Source: Leucobacter chromiireducens subsp. chromiireducens
Lineage (GTDB): Bacteria; Actinomycetota; Actinomycetes; Actinomycetales; Microbacteriaceae
Direction of reading: 5' to 3'
Assembly: GCF_016758255.1 (NCBI RefSeq)
Contig: NZ_QYAD01000001.1
Span: 1-64,000, forward strand
Length of the DNA: 64,000 bases
Position numbers and translations under genes: made by a program. How positions within the stretch are numbered: the stretch's first letter is position 1; each line of letters starts with the position of its first letter. Of this stretch, positions 1-8,733 are shown piece after piece. The notes beneath the pieces are model-generated. The model was not told where the DNA came from. It saw only the letters and a program-made list of their open reading frames with translations, and did not search any database.

Positions 1-458
1 AACCGGGCATTCGCTGCGCATTCATATAGACCGGACCGCTTGGCTTCTGCTTAGCTGCCCGGCTGCGTTGCGCTGACAAAGGAATACATTACGCAGAATC
101 CGGGCACACCGCAAACCACACCCCGTTCCCGGGAGTGTTCCCGCATGAATCCGCCGTTCTTGACTGCAGGCTCAGTCAAGACCTTTGCCCGCTCATGACT
201 GCGCCAAGGTCGCGACCAACTGACATGGCAAACCCACACGGAACCGCAGCGTTGTCTGGCGCCCACTTCAATGGTGCACTTTCGCGAGCACCCCAAGAGT
301 GTCGCGCCAGCGGAGTTGCTCCGGCATGAAGCACGAGGGCCCCAGAAGGCGCGAGAAATTACGCCACCAGCACGCGCGTAGGCACCACAACAATCTCGCG
401 GGCGTGCGGCTCAACCCCAAGCTGTGAGCCGTACATTGCGCGCGACTACGCTGAGCCC
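1..458. other. No convincing gene in the left edge
   Basis: I see only short overlapping open frames on both strands here, none with a ribosome binding site, a recognisable domain or good codon bias. The base composition is visibly less GC-rich than the DNA right of the tRNA-Tyr gene. It could be the margin of an acquired segment whose left end lies outside the window. Confidence 0.5.
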
Positions 459-665
459 ATGAACGCAAAAGATAAGCCCCCGGAAATGACCGAATGGGAA
501 CGTGAAGTGCTCAACGCGGGTGGGTACACGCCGTCCGCCGAAACACAGCTTCGGCGTGATGCCGAGATTCTTCGGGACCAGAAAGCCGAGGAGGCCACGG
601 GTCGCTCGGAAGGGTCCGCCACAGCTGTCGAGATACCCGACGGTGGTGAACACAGCGCGCAGTAA
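459..665 (+). CDS. Small hypothetical protein (68 aa)
   Basis: This frame encodes a short, charged, soluble protein rich in Glu, Arg and Ala, with no membrane segment, signal peptide or motif that I recognise. It is the most protein-like of the short frames near the left edge, because its composition resembles that of real small actinobacterial proteins. No clear Shine-Dalgarno sequence precedes the ATG and there is no operon context, so it may be a chance frame. Function unknown. Confidence 0.35.
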   Translation: MNAKDKPPEMTEWEREVLNAGGYTPSAETQLRRDAEILRDQKAEEATGRSEGSATAVEIPDGGEHSAQ

Positions 666-842
666 GCGGGCCAAGCGCTCTGCGTACTGAAGCGAACTCG
701 GCCACTTGGGCGCAGTCCGGAGCACCGATGCATCGCGAGGTCAGCTCCAGTGGATGAGGCTCCCCAGCGGACGTGAGCGCTTCAAGTCAGACGCACCCTC
801 GTTCTCTACGGAATCGGTTCCTTGGGTACACGTCGGTGAGAG

Positions 843-1955
843 CTACTGAGAACGGCCGTACTGAGCTGCGATGGGGCAGTCGAAGGGGTCTCTAGCTGCG
901 AGGCCGACTCTATTGAGGTATTTGATCACAATCCCGTAGGACTGCATGAGCGATGTCTCTGTATATGGAACATTCAGCGTGCGACAGTGCTCTTGCACGA
1001 TCTGGCTCGCCTTCGACAAGTGCGGCCGCGGCATACTCGGGAAGAGGTGATGTTCGATCTGGTAGTTCAGCCCACCCATCAGCCAGGTGGCCCACCAGCC
1101 GCCACGGATGTTTCGAGACGTTCGCACCTGTTTCGTGAAGAAATCAAAGCGAGCATCATGCGCGATCACTGGCATTCCCTTGTGGTTCGGGGCGAATGAT
1201 GCGCCCATGTACACGCCAAAGAGCGCGAACATCACTCCCAGGAACGCGAAGGCCTTGCCAACTGGGAGGAAGACAAAGATGGGAGTGATCAGTATGGCGA
1301 AGCGGGACACGATCAGCGAGAGCTCAATCCAACGCCCCTTCACGGGCCCGCGCTGGCACAGGTGAACGATTCCCTGCAGATGCAGGTTCAATCCTTCGAG
1401 CGTGAGCAACGGAAAGAAGAGCCAGCCCTGACGCTTTGTGAGCGCTCGAATCAAACCGCGCGACTGGCCGGCGTCCTCCTCAATAAAGGAGATCGTGTCA
1501 GCCTGGATATCTGGATCTCTGCCAATCCGGTTTGGGTTTTGGTGATGACGGGAATGCTTCGAGTCCCACCAGTTGTAGCTCATCCCGATGATCCCGAGAA
1601 GTGCGAGAGCAAGCCGATCGTTCGCTGGGCCGGTCTTGAGAATAACGCGGTGCGCGGCTTCGTGGCCGACAAAACCGATCTGGGTGAGGACGATCGCCAA
1701 CGCAGCGGCAATGAGGAGCTGGAACCAGCTGTCACCCAGGAGAATGAAACCTGTGATCACTGCCCCCAGCGAAACCGCAATGCCAGCGCCCACCATTGCG
1801 TAGAAGCCCGGGGCCCGGCGCAAGAGGCCCGACTCGCGCACGATCTGCGAAACCTCCCGATACGCCTTCGCGACAGGAGGGAAGTCGCCAGTTCTGGCGC
1901 GCGTTGGGATGAACGGACCCGTGCCCGAAACTTGGGGAGAGTATGTAGTTGTCAT
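843..1955 (-). CDS. Membrane fatty acid desaturase (acyl-lipid type)
   Basis: This is an integral membrane di-iron desaturase that would introduce a double bond into membrane fatty acyl chains. The three histidine clusters are present in order: HEAAH (about residues 98-102), HSRHH (134-138) and QIEHH (299-303). The Q-x-x-HH third box is typical of the actinobacterial and front-end desaturase branch. Hydrophobic segments lie before box 1 and between boxes 2 and 3. I use the ATG giving MTTTYSPQ (370 aa); a TTG at 2009 would add 18 residues, and neither start has a strong ribosome binding site. Its codons use more A and T in third position than the genes to the right, suggesting a different history. 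It stands alone. Family is secure; regiospecificity cannot be told. Confidence 0.9.
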   Translation of the reverse strand: MTTTYSPQVSGTGPFIPTRARTGDFPPVAKAYREVSQIVRESGLLRRAPGFYAMVGAGIAVSLGAVITGFILLGDSWFQLLIAAALAIVLTQIGFVGHEAAHRVILKTGPANDRLALALLGIIGMSYNWWDSKHSRHHQNPNRIGRDPDIQADTISFIEEDAGQSRGLIRALTKRQGWLFFPLLTLEGLNLHLQGIVHLCQRGPVKGRWIELSLIVSRFAILITPIFVFLPVGKAFAFLGVMFALFGVYMGASFAPNHKGMPVIAHDARFDFFTKQVRTSRNIRGGWWATWLMGGLNYQIEHHLFPSMPRPHLSKASQIVQEHCRTLNVPYTETSLMQSYGIVIKYLNRVGLAARDPFDCPIAAQYGRSQ

Positions 1956-2243
1956 GCGCGGCACCGGTTTCGTGGAGAACCGCGAGTCAAGCGATTCATG
2001 TTGAGCCAAAGGCAGCTGCCGTTCGCTCCCCTCACGCTACCCAGCCAACCATGCAGCGGGCTGAGATATGCGTTACTGGCAGTCAGCACACAGGCTACAT
2101 TCCTCGCCGCCTGCGATTTGATCCTCAGCGCCACATTTGCTGACTTGCACGCTCTGGCCCGGGCCATACCAGTGCTGCCAGAGGGCGACTCGCCGCCCTC
2201 TGGGAGGAGGGGCATGCAACAGTGCAACTCTGAGGCACGAAAA

Positions 2244-2282
2244 AGGCCCTGACCTTGGAGCTTTCGCTCCTGGTCAGGGCCT
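2244..2282 (-). terminator. Terminator after tRNA-Tyr
   Basis: A perfect 11-bp inverted repeat (AGGCCCTGACC and its complement) encloses a loop that can pair further. On the minus strand it is followed by a run of five T. It lies about a dozen bases beyond the 3' end of the tRNA gene. The plus strand also has a T-rich tract, so it may work in both directions. Confidence 0.85.
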
Positions 2283-2294
2283 ATTTTCTTGCTG

Positions 2295-2376
2295 TGGCGG
2301 GTGAGGGATTCGAACCCCCGTAGGCAGTGCCAGCTGATTTACAGTCAGCCCCCTTTGGCCGCTCGGGTAACCCGCC
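2295..2376 (-). tRNA. tRNA-Tyr (GTA anticodon)
   Basis: Read on the minus strand, the sequence folds with a seven-base acceptor pair (GGCGGGT with ACCCGCC), a long variable arm as expected for a class II tRNA, and the T-loop sequence GTTCGAATC. The anticodon loop CTGTAAA carries GTA, which decodes UAC and UAU. The 3' CCA is not encoded. Its 3' end faces the desaturase segment, the usual orientation of a tRNA used as an integration site, although no duplicated attachment sequence can be seen inside the window. Confidence 0.95.
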
Positions 2377-2509
2377 GTTGTCCGCGCGAACGTGGACGAG
2401 CCAACTTTACCCGCTCGGTGCCGCGAACGGAAATCGACCCGGCGTGCCGGGCTTGTCCACCAGGTCACGGCCTCTGTTGCACGGCGCAACGCCGTGGGAG
2501 GATCGGGGT

Positions 2510-3022
2510 ATGAGCGAGACTCCCATCACGCGGCCCATGCCCGACGAGCTCCGCCTCCGCGTCGCACGCGGCCCCGCGGCGCTCGACCTCGAGACGTTCC
2601 ACCGCATCGCGCGTCTCCGGCAGGAGGTCTTCGTCGTGGAGCAGGATTGCCCGTACCTCGACCTCGACGGCCGCGACCTCGAGCCGGGCACGGTGCAGGT
2701 GTGGGCGGAAGACGCGGCGGGAGACATCGCGGCGGGCCTTCGGATCCTGAGCGAGACCGATGCTGTGGCGCCCCGCTTCAGCATCGGCCGAGTCGTCACC
2801 GCGCCCGATTGGCGTGGACGCGGCATTGCGGGATCGTTGCTGCGCGCGGCGATTACCGAATGCGGGGAGACCCCCATCCAGATTCACGCTCAGTCGTACC
2901 TGACCGAGTGGTACGCCGGGTTCGGCTTCGTCACGAACGGCCCCGAATTCCTCGAGGATGGCATTCCGCACACTCCGATGCTGCGCACTCCAACAAGCGG
3001 GGACGCCGCCGCGAACGACTAG
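2510..3022 (+). CDS. ElaA-family GNAT N-acetyltransferase
   Basis: A 170-residue single-domain protein of the GNAT acyltransferase fold, ElaA branch. The N-terminal LRQEVFVVEQDCPYLDLDG region and the acetyl-CoA loop RGRGIAGSLL are typical of ElaA, as is the C-terminal segment ending in PHTPML. The acceptor substrate of this family is generally unknown. The ATG at 2510 is preceded by GGAGGATCGGGGT, a good ribosome binding site; a longer upstream frame has no such support. The stop codon overlaps the stop of the convergent PutA-like gene by three bases, so the two transcripts share their ends with no terminator between them. Confidence 0.9.
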   Translation: MSETPITRPMPDELRLRVARGPAALDLETFHRIARLRQEVFVVEQDCPYLDLDGRDLEPGTVQVWAEDAAGDIAAGLRILSETDAVAPRFSIGRVVTAPDWRGRGIAGSLLRAAITECGETPIQIHAQSYLTEWYAGFGFVTNGPEFLEDGIPHTPMLRTPTSGDAAAND

Positions 3023-6000
3023 GGCGCCTCGAGCATCTCGTCGAGACCGGGCACCGGAATCGCAAGGCCGTGCCGGTGGGCGCGCGCAGAGATCGCCTGC
3101 TCCCGCAGCAGCGTCAACAGCTCCACTGGGCCAGCCATCGTGACGGTGTCTGCCCAGAGCGCGGCGCGATCGAGTCCGCCCATCCACTCCGCGGCACGCA
3201 CCGGATCGCCCCCGATCAGGCGCACGCGCGCGGCCGGAAGCTCCCCCGGGCCGAGCGGCCCAGACACCGCAAGGCGCTCCATCCAATCGTCGTCGCGCTC
3301 CAACGACACCTCGATCCCCTGCCCCGCGAGCAGGTCGGCAACCGGCGCCGGAAGCACCTGCCCCGTGGAGAGCGAGATCGGAGCGCGGACCAGAAGCGCG
3401 GCCGCGAGCACCCGCACGAGCGCGGCGAGCGGGCCATCCTCCGCGAGCCGCACCTGCGTCACCACCGAGCGGGTACGCACGGCATTGCGCTCGATGCCGA
3501 GACCAATCGTGTCGCGGTCGACACCGAGCGAGGTGCGCCACACGAGCGCATCGGCGAGCGCGGCACGCCGCACCGCGTCGAACTCTTCGTACGCGAGGGT
3601 GGGCTGCGCCGCTTCAATGAGGAGGCGCACCTCGGGGTCGAGCCCACGCAGGTGCAGCGTGTCGCTACGCGTACCCGGCCGCGGCTCCCACGAGCCGAGC
3701 GCGAGCAAGCGGTTCGGCCCACCGGCGAGGGTCGGCAGACCCATCACGGCGTCGCCCCAACCGCCGCCCGGCTGCCGCTCGATACGTGCGCCGGAGGTGG
3801 GTCGGTTGATCGCGAGCGCCGCCGCGCTGACTTGCTCGACCCAGGCAACAATCTCTTCGCCGTCGTTTGACTGCAGGCCGGCGACGCCACCCCCGCCCGG
3901 CGCGTTCTGCATGCGCAGCGCGTCGGAGAGCGAGTGCGCATGCGCAATCGTGAGTACGGGCACGGCGACCGCCCCGCTCCAGCACTCGGACTGCTCGGTG
4001 ACGCCAATCTTCACCCCGGGGCTCCACAGCCGCCCCTCGGTGTCGAGCTGCTCGGGCTGCACAAGCCACTCTTCGCCGCGGCCGAGCTCGGTGAGCGCGC
4101 GCAGCGCGGCGCCGGAGGCCGGCTCCGCGAGCGGTCCCAGTCCGAATGCCAGCGGGTCAGCGTCGCCGGGGCGAGCGGTGTCGCCCGGACGGAGGGCGCG
4201 GACCGCGTCGGCAAGCCCCTCCCGGAAGCGCCGGGAGCGAGCCACACTGCCCATCAGGATCACGGCGTGTGCACCGCGGGGATCCCCGCCGCCCGCGCGG
4301 AAGGCTGAGGCCACCACATCAGCGATGGCGTGGTCAAGATCGGCCGAGGGGGCGACGAGGATGGTGCCGCGCGCGCGGAACTGTCCCTCGATGCGCAGGT
4401 CGGGGCGGCGGCGGGCGAGCTCCTGTCCCACTTCACGCGCGCCCAACACGATCGCCCGGTCGACCTCGTGGTGCGCGGCAAGCTCAGCCACAGTCGCGTC
4501 GACCGCCACGGCTTCGATGCGCACGGCGCCCGGGGTCAAGCCACCCGCCTCGCACTCCTCAACGAGCGCGGTCGCGGAACCGAGGAAGCGATGGGGCACC
4601 GCCCACAGCACCCCGGCGCCCGCACCGAGCGCGGAAAAGACTGCCTCGGCCTGGTGCGAGAGCGGCGTGCCCGCATCTCCGTGCACGAGAATCAATCCGT
4701 CAGACACAAAACTTGCCCCGCGCACCGCTCCGAGCCCGGCGGCAAGCTGCCCCGCGTATCGGGCGGCGTCGACAATGTCGTTCACCTCGGCGTCGAGCTC
4801 GGCGACGGGCGCACCCGTGTCGGCGGCAAGGACTGTGAGGAGGCGGTCGCGCGCTGCGACAAGCGCGAGCGCTGAGCGCCGCAGTCTCACTCCACGCGCA
4901 GCAGGTCCATGAGTCGACCAGCGTTCCCCCGACTCTCGGGCCGCCAGCGCGACTCGCTCGGGATCCAGGTCGGCAGGCGACAGCGCGACCGTCGCGTTCG
5001 CCTCGTCCTCTTGGCCCACCCGCGCGTTCGCGAGTCGCAGCTGCTCGCGCATCCACTCTCGGTTCGCTGGGAGGCTCGCATCGGTGCCAGGCTCGTTGGC
5101 GAAGCCGGAGTCGGAGACTGCGGGGATCGCACGCGGCGGGGCGAACTCCTCGAGTTGGAACGCGCCGGTGGCGCCACGGCTGAGCCCGAGCACCGCTGCG
5201 GTCAGGCCGCCGGTGTCGAATCGAGCGGGCTCATCGGGTGAGCGGTAGAACAGGGCGCTGTCGCGCTCGCTCGGATCCCACTCGCGGGCGCGCAACTGCG
5301 TTCGGTGCGACTCCGGTGCGGCCTCGGTCGCGAGCGCGAAGGCCCGTTCATGCGCCTCCCACTCTGCGGCGAACGTGTTCTCGTCACCGGAAACGAGCGC
5401 GTCGACGCGCGAGGGCGCTGACTCGGGATCGGCCGCCTCGCCGGCAAGACCGACGAGCAACTCGACCGCGCCCGCGAACTCGCTCGGCGCGACGACGTGC
5501 TGCTCGATCCGCACCTCGATGTCCTCGCCACCATCGGCCACGATCGCCTCGGCGAGACCGGGCACCACTCCCCCGCGCAGCTGCAGCGAGGCGAGCCCGG
5601 TGGCGCCAAGCTCCGCGGCACAACTCACCACTGCTGCAAGCACGATGGGATCCTCGCTTGCAATCACGGGGCGCAGCACCGCGGCACGGCCAGGATGCAG
5701 TGCGAGCTCAGCAAGTCGGAGGAGCTGCGCGGCCACCGCGTCGCGTTCCTCGAGCACGGGGACGGGCAGACCGCTGGTGATTGCGGCAATCCGCTCCGCG
5801 CCTGCGACACCGCCGACGCCGATCACCACCTCAGCGGGTGCCCCGCCCTCTGCCACACGCCGCTGCGCCCACCGGCTCAGGCGGCTGTACAGCTCACGCG
5901 ACTCGGGCAACTCGGCAAGGAGCCGCGTGCCCACACGCGCCCGATCAAACGCGGGGTCGGCGAGTGCGCGGTCCAACAGGTCCGGAATGAGCCGGGCCCA

Positions 6001-6738
6001 CCGCACGCTCTGCGGTTCGATGTGCAATGTGGTGCCGTGTTCCGCGGCTGCCGCAAGGATGGGCTGCAGCGCGCAGGCCGCCGCGGCGACGTCCGCATCC
6101 GCGGACCACTCGGTGCCGCCGGGCACGAGCCGTTCGGGATCGACGCGCATGTGGCCGATCGTGGGGTGCGCAGCGAGCGCCGTGAGTCGCCGTGCCTCTG
6201 CCGCAGCCTGCTCTGGCCCGTGCACCGCCAGACCGAGGGGCGCCACCACGGGCACGAGGCCCGCATCTCGATGCCGCCGCAGCGCTTCAGCAAGCGCAGT
6301 GATCTTGCCGGGGTCGATCTGTTCGCCCGCGTCGGGCAGGCCCGGCGAGGGCAGCTTCGCGGCAAGCACGAGGCTCGACAGGCGGGTGCGCAGCCAGCGG
6401 CGCGCGACCGGCATGACGGCCCAGGGGAGCCCGAGCGAGGCGGCTCCGCCCGCGCGCACCGCAAGGCGGTCTCGAATGCCCATCGATTCGGGCACCTCAT
6501 GCGCCATCTCGCGGAGCCCCACCGCGGAGGCGAAAGCATCGTCGGTCCCTGCGACAAGGTCGAGCAGCCGACGGGTGAAGTCGAAGCTCTCGGGGTCACG
6601 GTGCATCCCGCCGAGCGGGGCGCGGGCGGCCTCGTCGTCACGACCGCGCAGCGCCTCTAGCCAAGCGGCCGCACGTGCCTCGGCCGAAGCGGCGGAAACG
6701 GCCCATGCCGTTCCCTGGGGAGACGAGGTGGCTGCCAT
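3019..6738 (-). CDS. PutA-like protein, proline dehydrogenase/P5C dehydrogenase homologue with degenerate active sites
   Basis: At 1239 residues this has the length and layout of bifunctional PutA, which oxidises proline to glutamate in two steps, and homology is clear in the C-terminal aldehyde dehydrogenase-like half (LDHAIADVVASAF at about 801-813, GSVARSRRF, GRLWSPG). The catalytic landmarks are missing. Where family members have GQKCSA, this protein has GGDPRGA, so the nucleophilic Cys aligns with Pro820. The EYFGP segment is replaced by a SECWSGAV stretch. In the proline dehydrogenase half the KGAN and KQETDTNYKR motifs are not recognisable (VVIGVGGVAGAE at about 304-315, then LEERDAV). 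The frame is intact and codon bias is native, so it is not simply decaying. A TAGAGT box lies six bases before the ATG, suggesting a leaderless mRNA. It may be a structural or regulatory pseudoenzyme. Confidence 0.75.
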   Translation of the reverse strand: MAATSSPQGTAWAVSAASAEARAAAWLEALRGRDDEAARAPLGGMHRDPESFDFTRRLLDLVAGTDDAFASAVGLREMAHEVPESMGIRDRLAVRAGGAASLGLPWAVMPVARRWLRTRLSSLVLAAKLPSPGLPDAGEQIDPGKITALAEALRRHRDAGLVPVVAPLGLAVHGPEQAAAEARRLTALAAHPTIGHMRVDPERLVPGGTEWSADADVAAAACALQPILAAAAEHGTTLHIEPQSVRWARLIPDLLDRALADPAFDRARVGTRLLAELPESRELYSRLSRWAQRRVAEGGAPAEVVIGVGGVAGAERIAAITSGLPVPVLEERDAVAAQLLRLAELALHPGRAAVLRPVIASEDPIVLAAVVSCAAELGATGLASLQLRGGVVPGLAEAIVADGGEDIEVRIEQHVVAPSEFAGAVELLVGLAGEAADPESAPSRVDALVSGDENTFAAEWEAHERAFALATEAAPESHRTQLRAREWDPSERDSALFYRSPDEPARFDTGGLTAAVLGLSRGATGAFQLEEFAPPRAIPAVSDSGFANEPGTDASLPANREWMREQLRLANARVGQEDEANATVALSPADLDPERVALAARESGERWSTHGPAARGVRLRRSALALVAARDRLLTVLAADTGAPVAELDAEVNDIVDAARYAGQLAAGLGAVRGASFVSDGLILVHGDAGTPLSHQAEAVFSALGAGAGVLWAVPHRFLGSATALVEECEAGGLTPGAVRIEAVAVDATVAELAAHHEVDRAIVLGAREVGQELARRRPDLRIEGQFRARGTILVAPSADLDHAIADVVASAFRAGGGDPRGAHAVILMGSVARSRRFREGLADAVRALRPGDTARPGDADPLAFGLGPLAEPASGAALRALTELGRGEEWLVQPEQLDTEGRLWSPGVKIGVTEQSECWSGAVAVPVLTIAHAHSLSDALRMQNAPGGGGVAGLQSNDGEEIVAWVEQVSAAALAINRPTSGARIERQPGGGWGDAVMGLPTLAGGPNRLLALGSWEPRPGTRSDTLHLRGLDPEVRLLIEAAQPTLAYEEFDAVRRAALADALVWRTSLGVDRDTIGLGIERNAVRTRSVVTQVRLAEDGPLAALVRVLAAALLVRAPISLSTGQVLPAPVADLLAGQGIEVSLERDDDWMERLAVSGPLGPGELPAARVRLIGGDPVRAAEWMGGLDRAALWADTVTMAGPVELLTLLREQAISARAHRHGLAIPVPGLDEMLEAP

Positions 6739-6794
6739 GACTTCACTCTAGGGTTCGCGCCCCGCTTTTCCTGGAGGCGCACGCCGAAACGCAC

Positions 6795-6830
6795 ACGCTC
6801 CCGGCCCCCATTCAGGGAGACCGGGAGCGT
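6795..6830 (-). terminator. Probable terminator of ABC operon 1
   Basis: A 10-bp inverted repeat (ACGCTCCCGG and CCGGGAGCGT) follows the ATPase stop codon on the minus strand. The T-run beyond it is short and interrupted, so the call rests mainly on the stem and on its position between two unrelated genes. Confidence 0.55.
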
Positions 6831-6845
6831 TCGCGACGCGTCAGG

Positions 6846-7637
6846 CTATGCGAGGAGTGCGCGATCGTCGAACGTCGCACCCTTGATCTTCGCGAACTCA
6901 GCAAGCAACTGCGGCACCGTCAAGTGCGTCTTCTCTTCAGCCGTTGCCTGGAACACAATCCGCCCCTCATGCATCATGATGAGACGGTTGCCCAACTTCA
7001 GCGCCTGCTCCATGTTGTGCGTGACCATCAACGTGGTCAACCCACCCTGGGCAACAATGCGCTCGGTCAAATCCGTCACAAGCGCCGCACGCTGCGGATC
7101 GAGCGCCGCCGTGTGCTCATCAAGCAACAGAATACGCGGCTGCGTGAACCCAGCCATCAACAGCGACAGTGCCTGCCGCTGCCCACCCGAGAGCAGCCCC
7201 ACCTTCGCCGGAAGGCGCTTCTCAAGCCCCAACTCCAACGACTTCAGCTCTTCGACAAAGCGCTCGCGCAGCGAACGAGTGAGCGCCAGCTTCAGCCCAC
7301 GGCTCCGCCCACGGCGTACCGCGAGCGCGAGGTTCTGTTCGATCGTCAGGTCGGGCGCGGTGCCCGCCATCGGATCCTGGAATACCCGGCCCACGTACTG
7401 TGCGCGCTGGTGTTCCTTCAGCTTGTTGACGCGCTTGCCGTCAATTTCGATTGTGCCGGTGTCAACCGTGTACCGGCCCGCAATCGCGTTCAGCAGCGTC
7501 GACTTGCCCGCGCCGTTCGAGCCGATGACGGTAACGAAGTCACCCTCATTAAGCTTGAGGCCGAGGTCAACGAGCGCCTTCCGCTCATTGACGGTGCCCG
7601 GGAAGAAGGTCTTAGAGATCTGATCGATCGTCAGCAT
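6846..7637 (-). CDS. ABC importer ATPase, TrpXYZ-like system, copy 1
   Basis: A 263-residue ATPase that would power the importer encoded just upstream. Walker A is GSNGAGKST (about 39-47), the signature is LSGGQRQ, and Walker B runs into LLLDEHTAALDP, with His after the catalytic Glu as is common in this subfamily. I start at MLTIDQIS because GGGAGGTAACCGC sits before that ATG and because copy 2 starts at the same point; the longer frame would add 33 implausible Pro/Arg-rich residues. It is the last gene of lipoprotein-permease-ATPase. The last 400 bases of the gene are almost identical to copy 2 (10026-10817). Confidence 0.93.
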   Translation of the reverse strand: MLTIDQISKTFFPGTVNERKALVDLGLKLNEGDFVTVIGSNGAGKSTLLNAIAGRYTVDTGTIEIDGKRVNKLKEHQRAQYVGRVFQDPMAGTAPDLTIEQNLALAVRRGRSRGLKLALTRSLRERFVEELKSLELGLEKRLPAKVGLLSGGQRQALSLLMAGFTQPRILLLDEHTAALDPQRAALVTDLTERIVAQGGLTTLMVTHNMEQALKLGNRLIMMHEGRIVFQATAEEKTHLTVPQLLAEFAKIKGATFDDRALLA

Positions 7638-7641
7638 GCGG

Positions 7642-8616
7642 TTACCTCCCCGCGGTCTCGGTCGATGCGCCGGCGGGTGCGGCGCTCGGGGCTGCGGTCT
7701 GCGGTGTCCCCGTGGGGTCCGATTCACGCGGTTCAATCTTGCCGCCCCGGTTGCGCAGCGACGGGAGCTTCTTCAGGAAGCCCCAGCGCGGCAGCAGCAG
7801 CGCCGCGACCACGAGCACCGCCGTCACCAGCTTCATGTCGTTCGGGTTCAGACCAGCCTGCAGCGCAAAGAAGATAATGAGGCGGTAAATCACGGCGCCA
7901 AGCACCACCGCGAGGCTCGCCAGCCAGATGAAGCGCTGACCGAAGATCGCCTGCCCCAAGATCACCGAGGCGAGACCGATCAGAATCAGGCCGATGCCCA
8001 TGCTGATGTCCGCGAAGCCCTGGTACTGCGCCACCAGCGCACCGCACAGTGCCACCAGACCGTTCGAGAGTGAAAGCGTGAGGATCTTCGTGCCATCGGT
8101 GTTCACACCGAAGCTGCGGATCATCTGCTCGTTATTTCCCGTCGCCTGAATCGACAGACCCAGGTCGGTCGACAGGAACCAGTCGATCACGATCTTGAGC
8201 AGGATCACGGCCACAAAGATGATGCCGATGCCCGCCCAGGTGCCCAGCACGCCGGCATCCTTCAGCGGGGTGAAGACGGTTTCAGCGCGCAAGAGCGGCA
8301 CGTTTGCCTTGCCCATGATGCGCAGGTTGATCGACCACAGCGCGATCATCGTGAGAATACCCGCGAGCAGACCGTCGATCCGGCCCTTCGTGTGCAGCAG
8401 ACCGGTGATTGCACCGGCGACCAGGCCCGCCGTGGCTCCGGCCAGCGTCGCGAGGATGGGGTTCTGCTCGAGCGTGATCAGCGACGCCGCGACCGCAGCG
8501 CCCGTGGTAAAGCTGCCGTCCACGGTGAGGTCGGGGAAGTTCAGCACTCGGAAGGTGAGATACACCCCGAGCGCCATCACTCCGTATATGAGACCCAGTT
8601 CGAGCGCGCCGATCAT
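7642..8616 (-). CDS. ABC importer permease, TrpXYZ-like system, copy 1
   Basis: A polytopic inner-membrane permease of the branched-chain/TrpY-like family, with about eight hydrophobic segments and the conserved GVYLTFRVLNFPDLTVDG start typical of permeases that work with ABC_sub_bind lipoproteins. I begin at the ATG giving MIGALELG, with AAGGA upstream, which matches copy 2; a GTG 27 bases earlier is less likely. The C-terminal tail after the last helix is polar and differs from copy 2, while the membrane part is nearly identical. Its stop lies four bases before the ATPase start, so the two are translationally close. Confidence 0.92.
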   Translation of the reverse strand: MIGALELGLIYGVMALGVYLTFRVLNFPDLTVDGSFTTGAAVAASLITLEQNPILATLAGATAGLVAGAITGLLHTKGRIDGLLAGILTMIALWSINLRIMGKANVPLLRAETVFTPLKDAGVLGTWAGIGIIFVAVILLKIVIDWFLSTDLGLSIQATGNNEQMIRSFGVNTDGTKILTLSLSNGLVALCGALVAQYQGFADISMGIGLILIGLASVILGQAIFGQRFIWLASLAVVLGAVIYRLIIFFALQAGLNPNDMKLVTAVLVVAALLLPRWGFLKKLPSLRNRGGKIEPRESDPTGTPQTAAPSAAPAGASTETAGR

Positions 8617-8677
8617 CCGGTTTATTCCTTGCGTTCGGGACACGGAATCCGGCGGATTCCCGTCCGTGAATGGGAAG

Positions 8678-8709
8678 AGTGGCTGCCGCGCGTGCGCGCG
8701 ACAGCCACT
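8678..8709 (-). repeat. Intercistronic stem-loop between lipoprotein and permease genes
   Basis: AGTGGCTG pairs perfectly with CAGCCACT and the enclosed CGCGCG tracts can extend the stem. It lies in a 117-base gap between the lipoprotein gene and the permease gene. The equivalent gap in operon 2 is only two bases. Such a hairpin could protect the upstream lipoprotein message or partly stop transcription, giving more binding protein than permease. Confidence 0.6.
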
Positions 8710-8733
8710 GCTTCAGGGGTACTGCGTACGGAT

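Larger units (their letters stand above)
6846..8616 (-). repeat. Diverged tandem duplication, unit 1 (ATPase plus permease)
   Basis: This segment and 10026-11775 are paralogous copies. Identity is uneven: the region 6846-7250 differs at only about four positions from its partner, 7261-7370 is clearly diverged, and around 7490-7560 identity is again almost complete. That mosaic fits gene conversion between old duplicates rather than a single recent duplication. Confidence 0.85.

Noticed and set aside
1362..2252. 296-residue open frame on the plus strand
   Set aside because: It is antisense to the fatty acid desaturase, whose histidine boxes are clear, and its translation has no recognisable domain.
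2510..6738. PutA-like gene as a pseudogene
   Set aside because: No frameshift or internal stop in 1239 codons and normal codon use, so I list it as an intact gene with degenerate active sites.
5375..6751. Long Ser/Ala/Arg-rich open frames antisense to the PutA-like gene
   Set aside because: High-GC coding DNA produces long antisense frames; composition is that of a shadow and no start or motif supports them.
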